16,998 nucleotides of DNA. Origin: Schaalia odontolytica (lineage in GTDB: Bacteria > Actinomycetota > Actinomycetes > Actinomycetales > Actinomycetaceae). The DNA lies in the NCBI GenBank assembly GCA_958415245.1, contig CATYYP010000007.1, positions 1-16,998 on the forward strand, given 5' to 3'. A model generated the notes under the pieces. That model was given only the letters and a program-made list of their open reading frames with translations, searched no databases and was not told where the DNA came from. Shown here one piece after another: positions 7,179-13,950 of the stretch. The first letter of the stretch is position 1, and every line of letters starts with the position of its first letter. Made by a program: the position numbers and the translations under genes.

Positions 7179-8360
7179 TCACACGTCGAAGGGCGTGGAG
7201 ATGACCATGCCGCCCGTCTCAATCTGGCCGGCCATGTCGGACAGGCCCAGCTTGAGCTCGGAGGACAGCATCGGTGTGTAGGAGCCGAAGCCCGTGAGGA
7301 TCACGCCGCCCGAGGCCAGGGACACCGGGACGACGGATGCCTTCTCGCCCGCGGAAGCCTGGGCGATGAGGGTGTCCATCGCGGCCTTGTAATCCACGAC
7401 GACGCCCGTCAGCACGGGAGCGCCGATGGCGGAGCGGACCTCGTCGGAGATCTGGATGTAGCTGAACGCGTCCGCGAAGGACTGCGTGTCCACCTGCTGC
7501 GTCACCGTCGCGCCGGACTGGCCGGACATCGGCGCGGTCTCGGCCGACTGGGCCTCGTCGCGGGTCAGGCCCTTCAGGTCGTTCTTCGTCAGGCCCGACC
7601 ACACGAGGCGGACGGTCGGGTTGGCGGCCTCGGTGACGGCGCGCGCGGCGCCCTCGTTGGCCTCACCGGCGAAGGGGGCGATGATGTCGGCGCCCTGAGT
7701 GATCGCGTCGGCTGTCGCCGTACGCACCTCGTCGGCGCTGCCCGCGTACGTGCCGTCGCTCGTCACGGGGTTCCAACCGAGCACGGTGATCGACGTGCCA
7801 TTGGCCAGGTTGTAGGCATCCACGCCCTGGGAGAACGCGGACATCTGCGAGCTGGTGACGTTGTCACGCTCACCGCCGATGACGGCGAGCGTGCCCGTGG
7901 TCGTCATGCCCGCGGAGGCGTATCCGGCCAGGTAGGCGGCCTGCGAGGCGTCCACGTCGACGACCGAGCCGTTCTTCAGGGAGGTCGCGGCACCCTTGGA
8001 GTCAACGAAGGAGGCGCCCACGAGGGCGAAGCGGACCTTCGGGTTGGAGCGCGCGGCCTCGGAGATCGAGGCGGCCATGGTCGAGTCCGCGCCCACGATC
8101 AGCGTGCAGCCGGAAGTCACGAGTGAGGCCGGTGCCTCCTGCCCGCTGGCCGCCTCGAAAGCGACAGACGCGTCGTTTGCGGCGCCGGCAAGGGCGGTCG
8201 CGACGGGGTCCGTGGCGGCGTCGCCGTGGGCTCCGGAGATGGCTGCGCACACCTTCGCGGAGGCTGCGGGGGTGGCGGCGGGCGTGGTCGAGCAAGCTCC
8301 AAGGGCCAAGGAGGCCGCGGTCGCAGTGGTTGCGAGGGCGGCGATGGTCCGCTTGTTCAC
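7179..8360 (-). CDS. BMP/PnrA-family substrate-binding lipoprotein
   Basis: 393 aa. The N-terminus is a lipoprotein signal: basic VNKRT, a hydrophobic stretch and lipobox LGAC with Cys23 as the lipidated residue, so the mature protein is anchored outside the membrane. The body fits the BMP (basic membrane protein, PnrA/nucleoside-binding) fold: DVDASQAAYLAGYASAGM, GTLAVIGGER, a GADIIAPFAG segment and GVVVDYKAAMD. Relatives bind purine nucleosides or similar solutes for ABC import. No permease or ATPase gene is adjacent, so its partner and ligand are unknown. The start is GTG at 8360 with AAAGG 8 nt upstream; the longer in-frame ATG at 8486 would put more than 40 non-signal residues before the lipobox. 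TAGCGT (complement of 8398-8403) is a weak -10 candidate. The 171-bp gap upstream holds no gene. Confidence 0.87.
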   Translation of the reverse strand: MNKRTIAALATTATAASLALGACSTTPAATPAASAKVCAAISGAHGDAATDPVATALAGAANDASVAFEAASGQEAPASLVTSGCTLIVGADSTMAASISEAARSNPKVRFALVGASFVDSKGAATSLKNGSVVDVDASQAAYLAGYASAGMTTTGTLAVIGGERDNVTSSQMSAFSQGVDAYNLANGTSITVLGWNPVTSDGTYAGSADEVRTATADAITQGADIIAPFAGEANEGAARAVTEAANPTVRLVWSGLTKNDLKGLTRDEAQSAETAPMSGQSGATVTQQVDTQSFADAFSYIQISDEVRSAIGAPVLTGVVVDYKAAMDTLIAQASAGEKASVVPVSLASGGVILTGFGSYTPMLSSELKLGLSDMAGQIETGGMVISTPFDV

Positions 8361-8531
8361 GTGTGATGCCTTTCGTCGGGGCTTCTTGCTGCCCAACACG
8401 CTACCAGCCCCGCACCCCTGCGCGGCGGGCGGGGCGGCGCACCTCACCCGAGAGCGAACAGGACGCGGCAAGGCCGGACCCCTCACGGGAGCGCCACGAG
8501 GGAATGCGTCAGGCCGCGCGTCGGCGGCGCG

Positions 8532-9650
8532 TCAGAGCAGGTCGGAGCGGCCCCGGTCAGCGAGCTGGTCGACGACGGCCTTCACGGACTGCGCGCGGTC
8601 GCGGCGCGTCACGAGGATCGCGTCGGGGGTCAGCGCAACCGCCACATCGGGCACGCCGACGAGCGCGACGAGGGGGCCCTCGCCGTCCTCGCCCAGGGAA
8701 CCGAAGACCGCCGCGCCGTCGGATTCGACGCGCAGCGCCTCGCCCAGGTTACCCGCCTCCGCGACGATGCCTGTGAGGGCCTCGAAGTCGCCGAGATCCG
8801 TCCAACCCAGCTCAGCGTCGGCGGGCACGACCGCCACTCCCCCGTCGGCGGCCACCGGCTCGGCGATCGCGTGGTCGATGGCAATCTTCGTCAGGTGCAG
8901 CCAGTTGTCCGCCAGCACCTCATCGAACTCGGGGGTGTCCCACGCGCGCGCGATGGTCTCCAGGCGCACGTGCATGTCGGGCAGCAGGCGGGCCAGGTGG
9001 GCGGCGAGCACGCCCGCCGACACGATGAACATACCCGCGTTCCACAGGTAGCCCGCTGCCACGTAGCGGGCAGCTATGTCGGCGTCCGGCTTCTCCACGA
9101 ACTCGGCGACCCGGCGGGCACCGCGCTCAGCGTCGGCTTCCCCGGAGCCGTCAGCGATGGCCGGACCGGGCGCGATGTACCCGTAGGCGGTCGAGGCCTC
9201 GGTGGGCGTCAGGCCGATCGTCACAACGTAGCCCTCGCGGGCGGCGCCGATCGCGGTCTCGACGGCGGCGCGCAGCAGCTCGGGGCGGGCGATCAGGTGG
9301 TCGGCCGCGAAGGACCCGACTATCACGTCGTCCCCGAAGCGCTCGCGCACGACGTAGGCGGCCAGGCCGATCGCGGCCATAGAGTCGCGGCCCGACGGCT
9401 CGATGAGGAGCGTGCGATTATCCGACGAGGCGAACTCGGGCAGCTGGGCAAGCACGCCGTCGCGGTGCGCCTGGCCGGTCACGATGGTCACCGACGAGGC
9501 CGACTCTTCCAGGCGGTCCACCGTGCCCTGCAGGAGGGTGCGGCCCGTGCCCGCCAGGTCGAGGAGGAACTTGGGGCGGCGGCGGCGCGACAGCGGCCAC
9601 AGGCGGGTGCCGGCACCGCCGGCAGGGATGATCACGTGGAGGTCACTCAT
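8532..9650 (-). CDS. manC: Mannose-1-phosphate guanylyltransferase
   Basis: 372 aa, the length of single-domain GDP-mannose pyrophosphorylases (no C-terminal isomerase domain). The nucleotidyltransferase signature GGAGTRLWPLSRRRRPK spans 11-27. The pattern GGxGTRLWPLSRxxxPK is diagnostic for the ManC branch rather than glucose-1-phosphate enzymes. FAADHLI, STAYGYI and FVEKPD are further family motifs (nucleotide and sugar-phosphate binding). The reaction is mannose 1-phosphate plus GTP giving GDP-mannose and pyrophosphate, used for phosphatidylinositol mannosides, lipoglycans and protein mannosylation. The start at 9650 has no good Shine-Dalgarno, but GATACT ends exactly 6 nt upstream, so a leaderless mRNA is likely. 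It is separated from rplY by a strong terminator and stands alone as a transcription unit. Confidence 0.9.
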   Translation of the reverse strand: MSDLHVIIPAGGAGTRLWPLSRRRRPKFLLDLAGTGRTLLQGTVDRLEESASSVTIVTGQAHRDGVLAQLPEFASSDNRTLLIEPSGRDSMAAIGLAAYVVRERFGDDVIVGSFAADHLIARPELLRAAVETAIGAAREGYVVTIGLTPTEASTAYGYIAPGPAIADGSGEADAERGARRVAEFVEKPDADIAARYVAAGYLWNAGMFIVSAGVLAAHLARLLPDMHVRLETIARAWDTPEFDEVLADNWLHLTKIAIDHAIAEPVAADGGVAVVPADAELGWTDLGDFEALTGIVAEAGNLGEALRVESDGAAVFGSLGEDGEGPLVALVGVPDVAVALTPDAILVTRRDRAQSVKAVVDQLADRGRSDLL

Positions 9651-9662
9651 GCCCCAAGTATC
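9651..9662 (-). promoter_or_regulatory. -10 box for leaderless manC transcript
   Basis: On the minus strand GATACT (complement of 9657-9662) is followed by TGGGGC and then ATG. The TetR gene at 12749 has the same layout (GATACT, GGGGTC, ATG). No clear -35 is seen; the region where it would lie is the rplY terminator. Confidence 0.45.
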
Positions 9663-9671
9663 GCAGATACG

Positions 9672-9705
9672 ACGAGGGGGCGAGGCATCAGCCTCGCCCC
9701 CTCGT
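9672..9705 (-). terminator. Rho-independent-type terminator after rplY
   Basis: Perfect 15-bp stem: 9672-9686 (ACGAGGGGGCGAGGC) with 9691-9705, loop ATCA, 24 nt after the rplY stop. There is no long T run, as is common in actinobacteria. Confidence 0.75.
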
Positions 9706-9728
9706 GGAAAGCGTGTGCTACGCGAGTG

Positions 9729-10334
9729 TCACTCGGCGTCGCCCTCGGCGGCGGCCTCGGCCTCACCCTCGGTGGCTTCCTCAGCCTCTTCAGCGGCGGC
9801 TTCCTGAACGGCAACGATGACCGTCTCGGGATCGAGCTCGACCTCAACGCCGGCGGGCAGCTTCAGGTCGGAGACGTGCACGGCGGAGCCGGCCTCGAGA
9901 CCCTCGATGGAAACCTCGAGGTTCTCGGGGATGGAGGTGGCGGGGGCCTTCACCAGGATGGTGAACTCCTCGACGGAGTGGACGGTGCCGGGGGCAGCCT
10001 CGCCGACAACGACGAGGGGGACCTCAACGTCGACCTTCTCGCCGGCCTTGACGGCCAGGAAGTCGGCGTGCAGGATGTCACGGCGCACGGGGTGAACCTG
10101 AACGTCCTTGACGAGGGCCAGCTGGGTCTTGCCCTCGATCTTCAGCTCAACGAGCGCGTTCTTGGTGCCGCGAACGATGAGGAAGAGGTCGTGGCCGGGA
10201 ACGTCCAGGTGACGGGGCTCGGCGCCGTGGCCGTAGAGGACCGTGGGGACCTTGCCAGCGCGGCGGGCGCGGCGGGCAGCACCCTTACCGAACTCGGAAC
10301 GCTCTTCGGCAAGCAGGACGGGGTTGTCGCTCAT
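9729..10334 (-). CDS. rplY: 50S ribosomal protein bL25 (CTC/TL5 type)
   Basis: 201 aa, the long two-domain form. The N-terminal 5S-rRNA-binding L25 domain (about 1-95) includes RRARRAGKVPTVLYGHG and VKDVQVHPVRRDILHADF. The C-terminal TL5/CTC beta domain (about 100-185) includes SIPENLEVSIEGLEAGSAVHVSDLKLP. The last 25 residues are an Ala/Glu tail, common in high-GC actinobacteria. The protein binds 5S rRNA in the central protuberance; CTC forms are linked to general stress. The ATG at 10334 has GAAGGAAAG upstream at workable spacing. It lies 167 bp downstream of prs, and the gap carries competing hairpins that could attenuate read-through. Confidence 0.93.
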   Translation of the reverse strand: MSDNPVLLAEERSEFGKGAARRARRAGKVPTVLYGHGAEPRHLDVPGHDLFLIVRGTKNALVELKIEGKTQLALVKDVQVHPVRRDILHADFLAVKAGEKVDVEVPLVVVGEAAPGTVHSVEEFTILVKAPATSIPENLEVSIEGLEAGSAVHVSDLKLPAGVEVELDPETVIVAVQEAAAEEAEEATEGEAEAAAEGDAE

Positions 10335-10422
10335 GTGTCTTTCCTTCGTTTCTCAGGTCCGGCGTCGGTGTCGGCAGAGTGAAGGAAACGCGTGGCATTT
10401 CGATTCAGGCCCTGTCGATAAC

Positions 10423-10485
10423 GGCGGATACGGATCCGCCCTCGCCGGAGCAACCCCAATAGGTTACCTCACGGCGAGGGCGGAT
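10423..10485 (-). promoter_or_regulatory. Competing hairpins between prs and rplY (terminator or attenuator)
   Basis: On the minus strand the arm ATCCGCCCTCGCCG (complement of 10472-10485) pairs over 14 bp with the complement of 10434-10447, around a 24-nt loop that itself can fold (AACC/GGTT). The same second arm can instead pair over 7 bp with a second ATCCGCC (complement of 10423-10429) across a 4-nt loop. The two structures exclude each other. It may act as the prs terminator or control read-through into rplY. Confidence 0.5.
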
Positions 10486-10501
10486 GTGAAGCGGGAGGCG
10501 C

Positions 10502-11473
10502 TCAGTTAAAGAGCGATGTGACCGAACCGTCTTCGAAGACCTCCTGGATCGCGCGAGCCAGGAGCGGCGCGATCGAGAGGACCGTGAGCTGCTCGAAGCG
10601 CTTCTCAGCGGGGATCGGCAGCGTGTCGGTGACGACAACCTCGGCGGCGCCGGACTCGGAGAGACGCTTCGCGGCGGGGTCGGAGAGGATGCCGTGGGTG
10701 GCAACGACGATGACCTTCTTGGCACCGGCGTTGTTGAGGACGTTGATCGCCTCGGTGATCGTGCCGGCGGTGTCGATCATGTCGTCCACCAGGACGCATT
10801 CCTTGCCGGCGACCTCGCCGACGACGCGGTTCGCGACGGCGACGTTCGGGCGGGTGGTGTCGCGGGTCTTGTGGACGAAGGCCAGAGGCGCGCCGCCCAG
10901 CTTCTTCGACCACTTCTCGGCGACACGGATGCGGCCGGCATCGGGAGAGACGACGGCGGTGTTGGCCAGGTCGACGCGGCCGCGCACGTAGTCCACGAGG
11001 ACCGGCATGGCGAAGAGGTGGTCGACCGGGCCGTCGAAGAAGCCCTGCTCCTGCGAGGCGTGCAGGTCGACGCTCATGATGCGGTCGGCACCGGCGGTGC
11101 GGTACAGGTCAGCCATGAGGCGAGCGGAGATGGGCTCGCGACCCTGGTGCTTCTTGTCCTGACGCGAGTAGGGGTAGAAGGGAGCGACCACGGTGATGCG
11201 CTTGGCGGAGGCGCGCTTGGCAGCATCAATCATGATGAGCTGCTCCATGATCCACTTGTTGATGTCGCCCTCGATGGACTGCAGGACGAACACGTCGGCG
11301 CCACGAACGGACTCGTTGAAGCGCACGTAAATCTCGCCGGAGGCGAAGTCGTAGGCCGTCACCGGCGAGACCCCACATCCGATTTCCTCGCCCACGGCGT
11401 GAGCCAGGTCCATGTGAGCTCGTCCAGAAACGAGGACGAGGTTCTTCTCTCCGGTGGTCACCAGTCCGCTCAT
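10502..11473 (-). CDS. prs: Ribose-phosphate pyrophosphokinase
   Basis: 323 aa, the standard length for class I PRPP synthase. It makes 5-phosphoribosyl 1-diphosphate from ribose 5-phosphate and ATP for nucleotide, histidine, tryptophan and NAD synthesis. Visible motifs: FNESVRGADVFVLQS, PYSRQDKKHQGREPIS (ATP-binding loop), SVDLHASQEQGFF (134-146), the catalytic flexible loop FVHKTRD with K202, and the PRPP loop VLVDDMIDTAGT (227-238). The ATG at 11473 is preceded by AAGGAG at 10 nt, with GAGAG nearer. It lies 24 bp after glmU, so the two are almost certainly co-transcribed. The glmU-prs-rplY order is the same as in mycobacteria (Rv1018c-Rv1017c-Rv1015c, from memory). Confidence 0.96.
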   Translation of the reverse strand: MSGLVTTGEKNLVLVSGRAHMDLAHAVGEEIGCGVSPVTAYDFASGEIYVRFNESVRGADVFVLQSIEGDINKWIMEQLIMIDAAKRASAKRITVVAPFYPYSRQDKKHQGREPISARLMADLYRTAGADRIMSVDLHASQEQGFFDGPVDHLFAMPVLVDYVRGRVDLANTAVVSPDAGRIRVAEKWSKKLGGAPLAFVHKTRDTTRPNVAVANRVVGEVAGKECVLVDDMIDTAGTITEAINVLNNAGAKKVIVVATHGILSDPAAKRLSESGAAEVVVTDTLPIPAEKRFEQLTVLSIAPLLARAIQEVFEDGSVTSLFN

Positions 11474-11497
11474 GCGGTTGTCTCTCCTTGTGTTGGA

Positions 11498-12526
11498 TCA
11501 GGCGCGAGGCGCCGCGATCAATGTGCCGATGGTGCTATATGGCGTGACCATCGTATCGGCTGCGACGCAGCCCTGACCGATCCACGCGGTGGGAACCACA
11601 CTGCGATCCCCAATTTCCGCATCAATCAGCGTGGCGCTAGGACCGATTTCACAGCCGGTCCCAACGGTGGTTGTCCCCCGCAGACAGGTGCCGGGGTAGA
11701 TGGTGGTGTCGGCGCCGACGCTCACGTCGACGTCGATCCAGGTGGAGGCCGGGTCGACGATCGTCACGCCGGCGCGCATGTGGGTCTCACAGATGCGGCG
11801 GTTCATCTCGGCGCCGAGTTCGGCCAGCTGGACGCGGTCGTTCGCGCCCGCACTCTGCCAGTGATCGGTAAGTTCGAGGGCGCCGGCGGTGCGTCCGGCG
11901 GGGGCCGCGGCGGCGAGGACGTCGGTCAGGTAGACCTCACCCTGATCATTGTCGGTGCCCAGCGAGGCCAGGGAGGTGCGCAGGAAGTCCGCGTCGAAGG
12001 CATAGATGCCCGCGTTGATCTCGTTGATCGCGGCCTGTTCGGGGGTGGCGTCGCGCTGCTCAACGATCGCGGTGACCGTGCCCGAGGCGTCGCGGATGAT
12101 GCGTCCGTAGCCGGTGGGGTCCTCGACGCGCGAGGTCAGGACGGTGACCGCGTGGCCCGCGCCCTCGTGGGTGGCGACCAGCTCGGCCAGGGTGTCCGTG
12201 GACAGGAGGGGAACGTCGCCGTAGGTGACGACGATGGTGCCGGAGACGGGCTCGAGGCCGCACTGGACGGCACGGCCGGTGCCGGGGATCTCATCCTGGT
12301 CGGCGATGATGGCGCTGGGCAGCACGCGTTCAATCTCGGCGGCAACGACGTCGCGCTGGTGGCGCACGACGGCGACCAGGTGCTCGGGGTCGAGGCCGTG
12401 GGCGGCACGTAGGGCGTGTCCGATCATGGACAGGCCAGACAGGGAGTGAACGACCTTGGGGAGGGCAGATTTCATGCGCGTTCCCTGACCTGCGGCCAGG
12501 ACGATGACGGCGGCGGGGCGAGACAT
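11498..12526 (-). CDS. glmU: GlmU-like UDP-GlcNAc pyrophosphorylase with truncated acetyltransferase domain
   Basis: 342 aa, against roughly 450-500 for bifunctional GlmU. The uridyltransferase half is complete: LAAGQGTRMKSALPKVVH (10-27), GTGRAVQ, YGDVPLL, PTGYGRIIRD, EQRDATPEQ, NEINAGIYAFD and NDQGEVYLTDV. It should convert GlcNAc-1-phosphate and UTP to UDP-GlcNAc for peptidoglycan. The left-handed beta-helix begins at about 252 (AGVTIVDPASTWIDVDV) but stops after roughly 90 residues. The segment with the acetyl-CoA and catalytic residues (the GHLSYLGD and NYDG region of E. coli GlmU) is absent. The stop codon is followed within 24 bp by prs, leaving no room for a frameshifted remainder. 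The glucosamine-1-phosphate acetylation step may therefore be done by another protein. Start: GAGGAGG 3-4 nt before the ATG. It probably shares a transcript with the upstream tRNA. Confidence 0.88.
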   Translation of the reverse strand: MSRPAAVIVLAAGQGTRMKSALPKVVHSLSGLSMIGHALRAAHGLDPEHLVAVVRHQRDVVAAEIERVLPSAIIADQDEIPGTGRAVQCGLEPVSGTIVVTYGDVPLLSTDTLAELVATHEGAGHAVTVLTSRVEDPTGYGRIIRDASGTVTAIVEQRDATPEQAAINEINAGIYAFDADFLRTSLASLGTDNDQGEVYLTDVLAAAAPAGRTAGALELTDHWQSAGANDRVQLAELGAEMNRRICETHMRAGVTIVDPASTWIDVDVSVGADTTIYPGTCLRGTTTVGTGCEIGPSATLIDAEIGDRSVVPTAWIGQGCVAADTMVTPYSTIGTLIAAPRA

Positions 12527-12566
12527 GTTCCTCCTCGGGGGTCTGCGGTCCCATCGGGACCGGTCG

Positions 12567-12637
12567 CTCCGCCCCTAGGATTCGAACCTAGACTAAAGGC
12601 ACCAAAAACCTCTGTGCTGCCGTTACACCAAGGCGGA
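12567..12637 (-). tRNA. tRNA-Gln (UUG)
   Basis: 71 nt without an encoded CCA. Acceptor TCCGCCT pairs with GGGCGGA; D arm GTG/CAC; anticodon stem GAGGT/GCCTT with loop TTTTGGT, giving anticodon TTG; T arm CTAGG/CCTAG with loop TTCGAAT; discriminator G. The anticodon reads CAA and, by wobble, CAG. The hairpin CGGTCCC/GGGACCG (12546-12562) lies between it and glmU and could be a processing site or weak terminator. Confidence 0.95.
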
Positions 12638-12651
12638 ATGCGTCCACTGTG

Positions 12652-12681
12652 ATGATACCTGCACCCCTCGCACGCTTTCAA
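12652..12681 (-). promoter_or_regulatory. Promoter for tRNA-Gln (and probably glmU-prs)
   Basis: On the minus strand TTGAAA (complement of 12676-12681), an 18-bp spacer and TATCAT (complement of 12652-12657). The predicted start, near 12645, is about 8 nt before the mature tRNA 5' end. This is the best sigma-70-type promoter in the window. Confidence 0.65.
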
Positions 12682-12736
12682 ACGCGACCCCGCGCCCACT
12701 GGGCGGTCCCCACGCGGCCCAGCCCAGGCCTCGTGT

Positions 12737-12748
12737 GATACTGGGGTC
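12737..12748 (+). promoter_or_regulatory. -10 box for leaderless TetR transcript
   Basis: GATACT (12737-12742) ends 6 nt before the ATG at 12749. The 4 G's between could be a weak ribosome site, but the same spacing occurs before manC and the gene at 6346. No consensus -35 is seen. Confidence 0.4.
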
Positions 12749-13381
12749 ATGGCTGAGAAGAGGACACGAATGAGCGGCTTCGCGCGCCGCGAGCAGTTGG
12801 TGGCCGTGGGGCGTTCCCTGTTCGCCGAGAAGGGCTTCGGCGCGACCAGCGTCGAGGAGATCGCCGCCCGGGCGAAGGTCTCCAAGCCTGTGGTCTACGA
12901 GCACTTCGGGGGCAAGGAAGGCCTGTACGCGGTCGTCGTCGACCGCGAGGTGCAGGCCCTCATCTCTTCCCTGCAATCGTCCCTGGAGTCCTCCGAGCGC
13001 CCGCGCCTGATCCTGGAGAACGCGACCCTGGGCCTGCTCGACTACATCGAGCGCAACACGGACGGCTTCCGCGTGCTCGTGCGCGACGCCCCCTCGGATC
13101 GCACGGCGGGCTCCTTCTCCTCGGTCATGGGCGACGTAGCGACCAGCGTCGAGCACATCATCGCCGAGCAGTTCAAGCGCTCGGACTTCGACACCACCTG
13201 GTCTCCCCTGTACGCGCAGATGCTCGTCGGCCTCATCGCGCAGGTCGGCCAGTGGTGGCTGGACGACCGCCGCATGAAAAAGGACGAGGTCGCAGCCCAC
13301 GTCGTCAACCTCATCTGGAACGGCCAGCGCGGCCTGCGCCCCCACCCCACGCTGCGGGTGCGCTCGGGCGAAGGACGCTAG
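12749..13381 (+). CDS. TetR/AcrR family transcriptional regulator
   Basis: 210 aa. The N-terminal helix-turn-helix runs about 12-60: RREQLVAVGRSLFAEKGF, then TSVEEIAARAKVSKPVVYEHFGGKEGLYAVV, the recognition helix being at VSKPVVYEHF. The C-terminal ligand/dimer domain includes YIERNTDGFRVLVRDAP and GQWWLDDRRMKKDEVAAHVVNLIWNG, a pattern I recognise from a conserved actinobacterial TetR branch encoded divergently from glmU (M. tuberculosis Rv1019, from memory). Target and ligand are unknown; autoregulation and control of the divergent tRNA-glmU-prs unit are possible. I kept the ATG at 12749 because family members share the KRxRMxG lead-in. A second in-frame ATG at 12770 has GAGG at about 7 nt and is a reasonable alternative giving 203 aa. 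Confidence 0.9.
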   Translation: MAEKRTRMSGFARREQLVAVGRSLFAEKGFGATSVEEIAARAKVSKPVVYEHFGGKEGLYAVVVDREVQALISSLQSSLESSERPRLILENATLGLLDYIERNTDGFRVLVRDAPSDRTAGSFSSVMGDVATSVEHIIAEQFKRSDFDTTWSPLYAQMLVGLIAQVGQWWLDDRRMKKDEVAAHVVNLIWNGQRGLRPHPTLRVRSGEGR

Positions 13382-13401
13382 TTTTTCGTTCTCAACACAC
13401 G

Positions 13402-13438
13402 ACGAGGCCGTGGCGGGTATTCCCAGCCACGGCCTCGT
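13402..13438. terminator. Bidirectional terminator between TetR and DUF1540 genes
   Basis: ACGAGGCCGTGGC (13402-13414) pairs with 13426-13438. The stem continues inside with GGG/CCC (13415-13417 with 13422-13424) past one bulged A around a TATT loop. It lies 20 nt after the TetR stop and 13 nt before the 3' end of the opposing gene. Confidence 0.75.
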
Positions 13439-13451
13439 TAATGAGTGAGAC

Positions 13452-13727
13452 TCAGCGCGCCTCGTAGGAGAGGCAGTCCGCGGTGCCCGCGCCGACCGAG
13501 ATGGAGGCGGCGGTGCACTCGAGGGCGTTGTTGTGGGCGCAGTCGGCCTTCTGGCAGGCGCCGACGAAGGTCTCAGCCTTGCCAAGGCCGCCCTTGACGG
13601 TCAGCGGGATGAAGGTCGTGCAGGAGGTCGAGTAGCCGACAGTGATAGCGGCGGCTCCACAGCTCTTCTCCTTGTTGTAGGAGCAGTCGGTGACGGAGCA
13701 GTCGAGGATGCGGGGCATATCTGCCAT
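13452..13727 (-). CDS. DUF1540 family protein with two cysteine modules
   Basis: 91 aa with eight cysteines in two similar units. Unit one starts DCSVTDCSYNKEKSC (C10, C15, C23, then C36 in TSCTTF). Unit two is ACQKADCAHNNALEC, ending in TADCLSYEA. The C-x4-C-x7-C-x12/13-C spacing is the DUF1540 pattern, usually read as a small metal-binding module; the function is not established. There is no signal peptide, so it should be cytosolic. The ATG at 13727 has AAGGA 8 nt upstream; MPRILDCS from an internal ATG is a less likely start. The leader carries two perfect palindromes and a possible promoter. It converges on the TetR gene across a shared terminator. Confidence 0.85.
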   Translation of the reverse strand: MADMPRILDCSVTDCSYNKEKSCGAAAITVGYSTSCTTFIPLTVKGGLGKAETFVGACQKADCAHNNALECTAASISVGAGTADCLSYEAR

Positions 13728-13747
13728 TGGAGTGTCCTTTTCAACGT

Positions 13748-13834
13748 GGCCCCGTGGGGCCTCTTTGTAGCCGGTCGCGACCGGGTTGGCCGCGCTGTTG
13801 ACTCCAGTGATACGCCTTTTCGCAACATATCCAA
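13748..13834 (-). promoter_or_regulatory. DUF1540 promoter and palindromic leader
   Basis: On the minus strand TTGGAT (complement of 13829-13834), 16 bp, then TATCAC (complement of 13807-13812) is a plausible promoter. Downstream, before the ribosome site, are a perfect 14-bp palindrome CCGGTCGCGACCGG (13771-13784) and a GGCCCC/GGGGCC hairpin (13748-13761). These could be an operator plus a leader hairpin. Confidence 0.4.
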
Positions 13835-13861
13835 AACGTGGCGAGTTTTCGTTGCAATTCC

Positions 13862-13881
13862 AAGGGCGTTCCCGCGCCCTT
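13862..13881. repeat. GC-rich hairpin in the intergenic region
   Basis: AAGGGCG (13862-13868) and CGCCCTT (13875-13881) form a 7-bp stem with a 6-nt loop. On the minus strand it is followed by TTGGAATTG, so it could be a weak terminator for the immunity gene unit. Confidence 0.35.
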
Positions 13882-13912
13882 CGGGAGCTATTTTCGCATT
13901 CGCGCCATCACT

Positions 13913-13950
13913 AATTACGCAAATAAATGCGGCATTTATTTTGCGTAATT
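13913..13950. repeat. AT-rich inverted repeat, 18 bp arms
   Basis: AATTACGCAAATAAATGC (13913-13930) is the reverse complement of 13932-13950 apart from one extra T in the right arm. One base separates the arms. It is strikingly AT-rich for this genome and lies in the 322-bp gap (13728-14049) between DUF1540 and the immunity-like gene. That gap otherwise holds the DUF1540 leader and no gene that I can support. It may be an operator, a hairpin terminator without a T run, or a scar of a mobile or recombination event. Confidence 0.6.

Noticed and set aside
10694..12412. 572-aa plus-strand open frame opposite prs and glmU
   Set aside because: Shadow frame in high-GC DNA; it runs across two well-identified genes and has Gly/Asp/Val-rich, non-protein-like composition.
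3085..13410. GACGAGGCCG shared by two terminators (3085-3094 and 13401-13410), suggesting a repeated DNA element such as an uptake sequence
   Set aside because: GACGAGGCC also occurs many times inside coding regions as Asp-Glu-Ala codons, so the match is expected by chance here.
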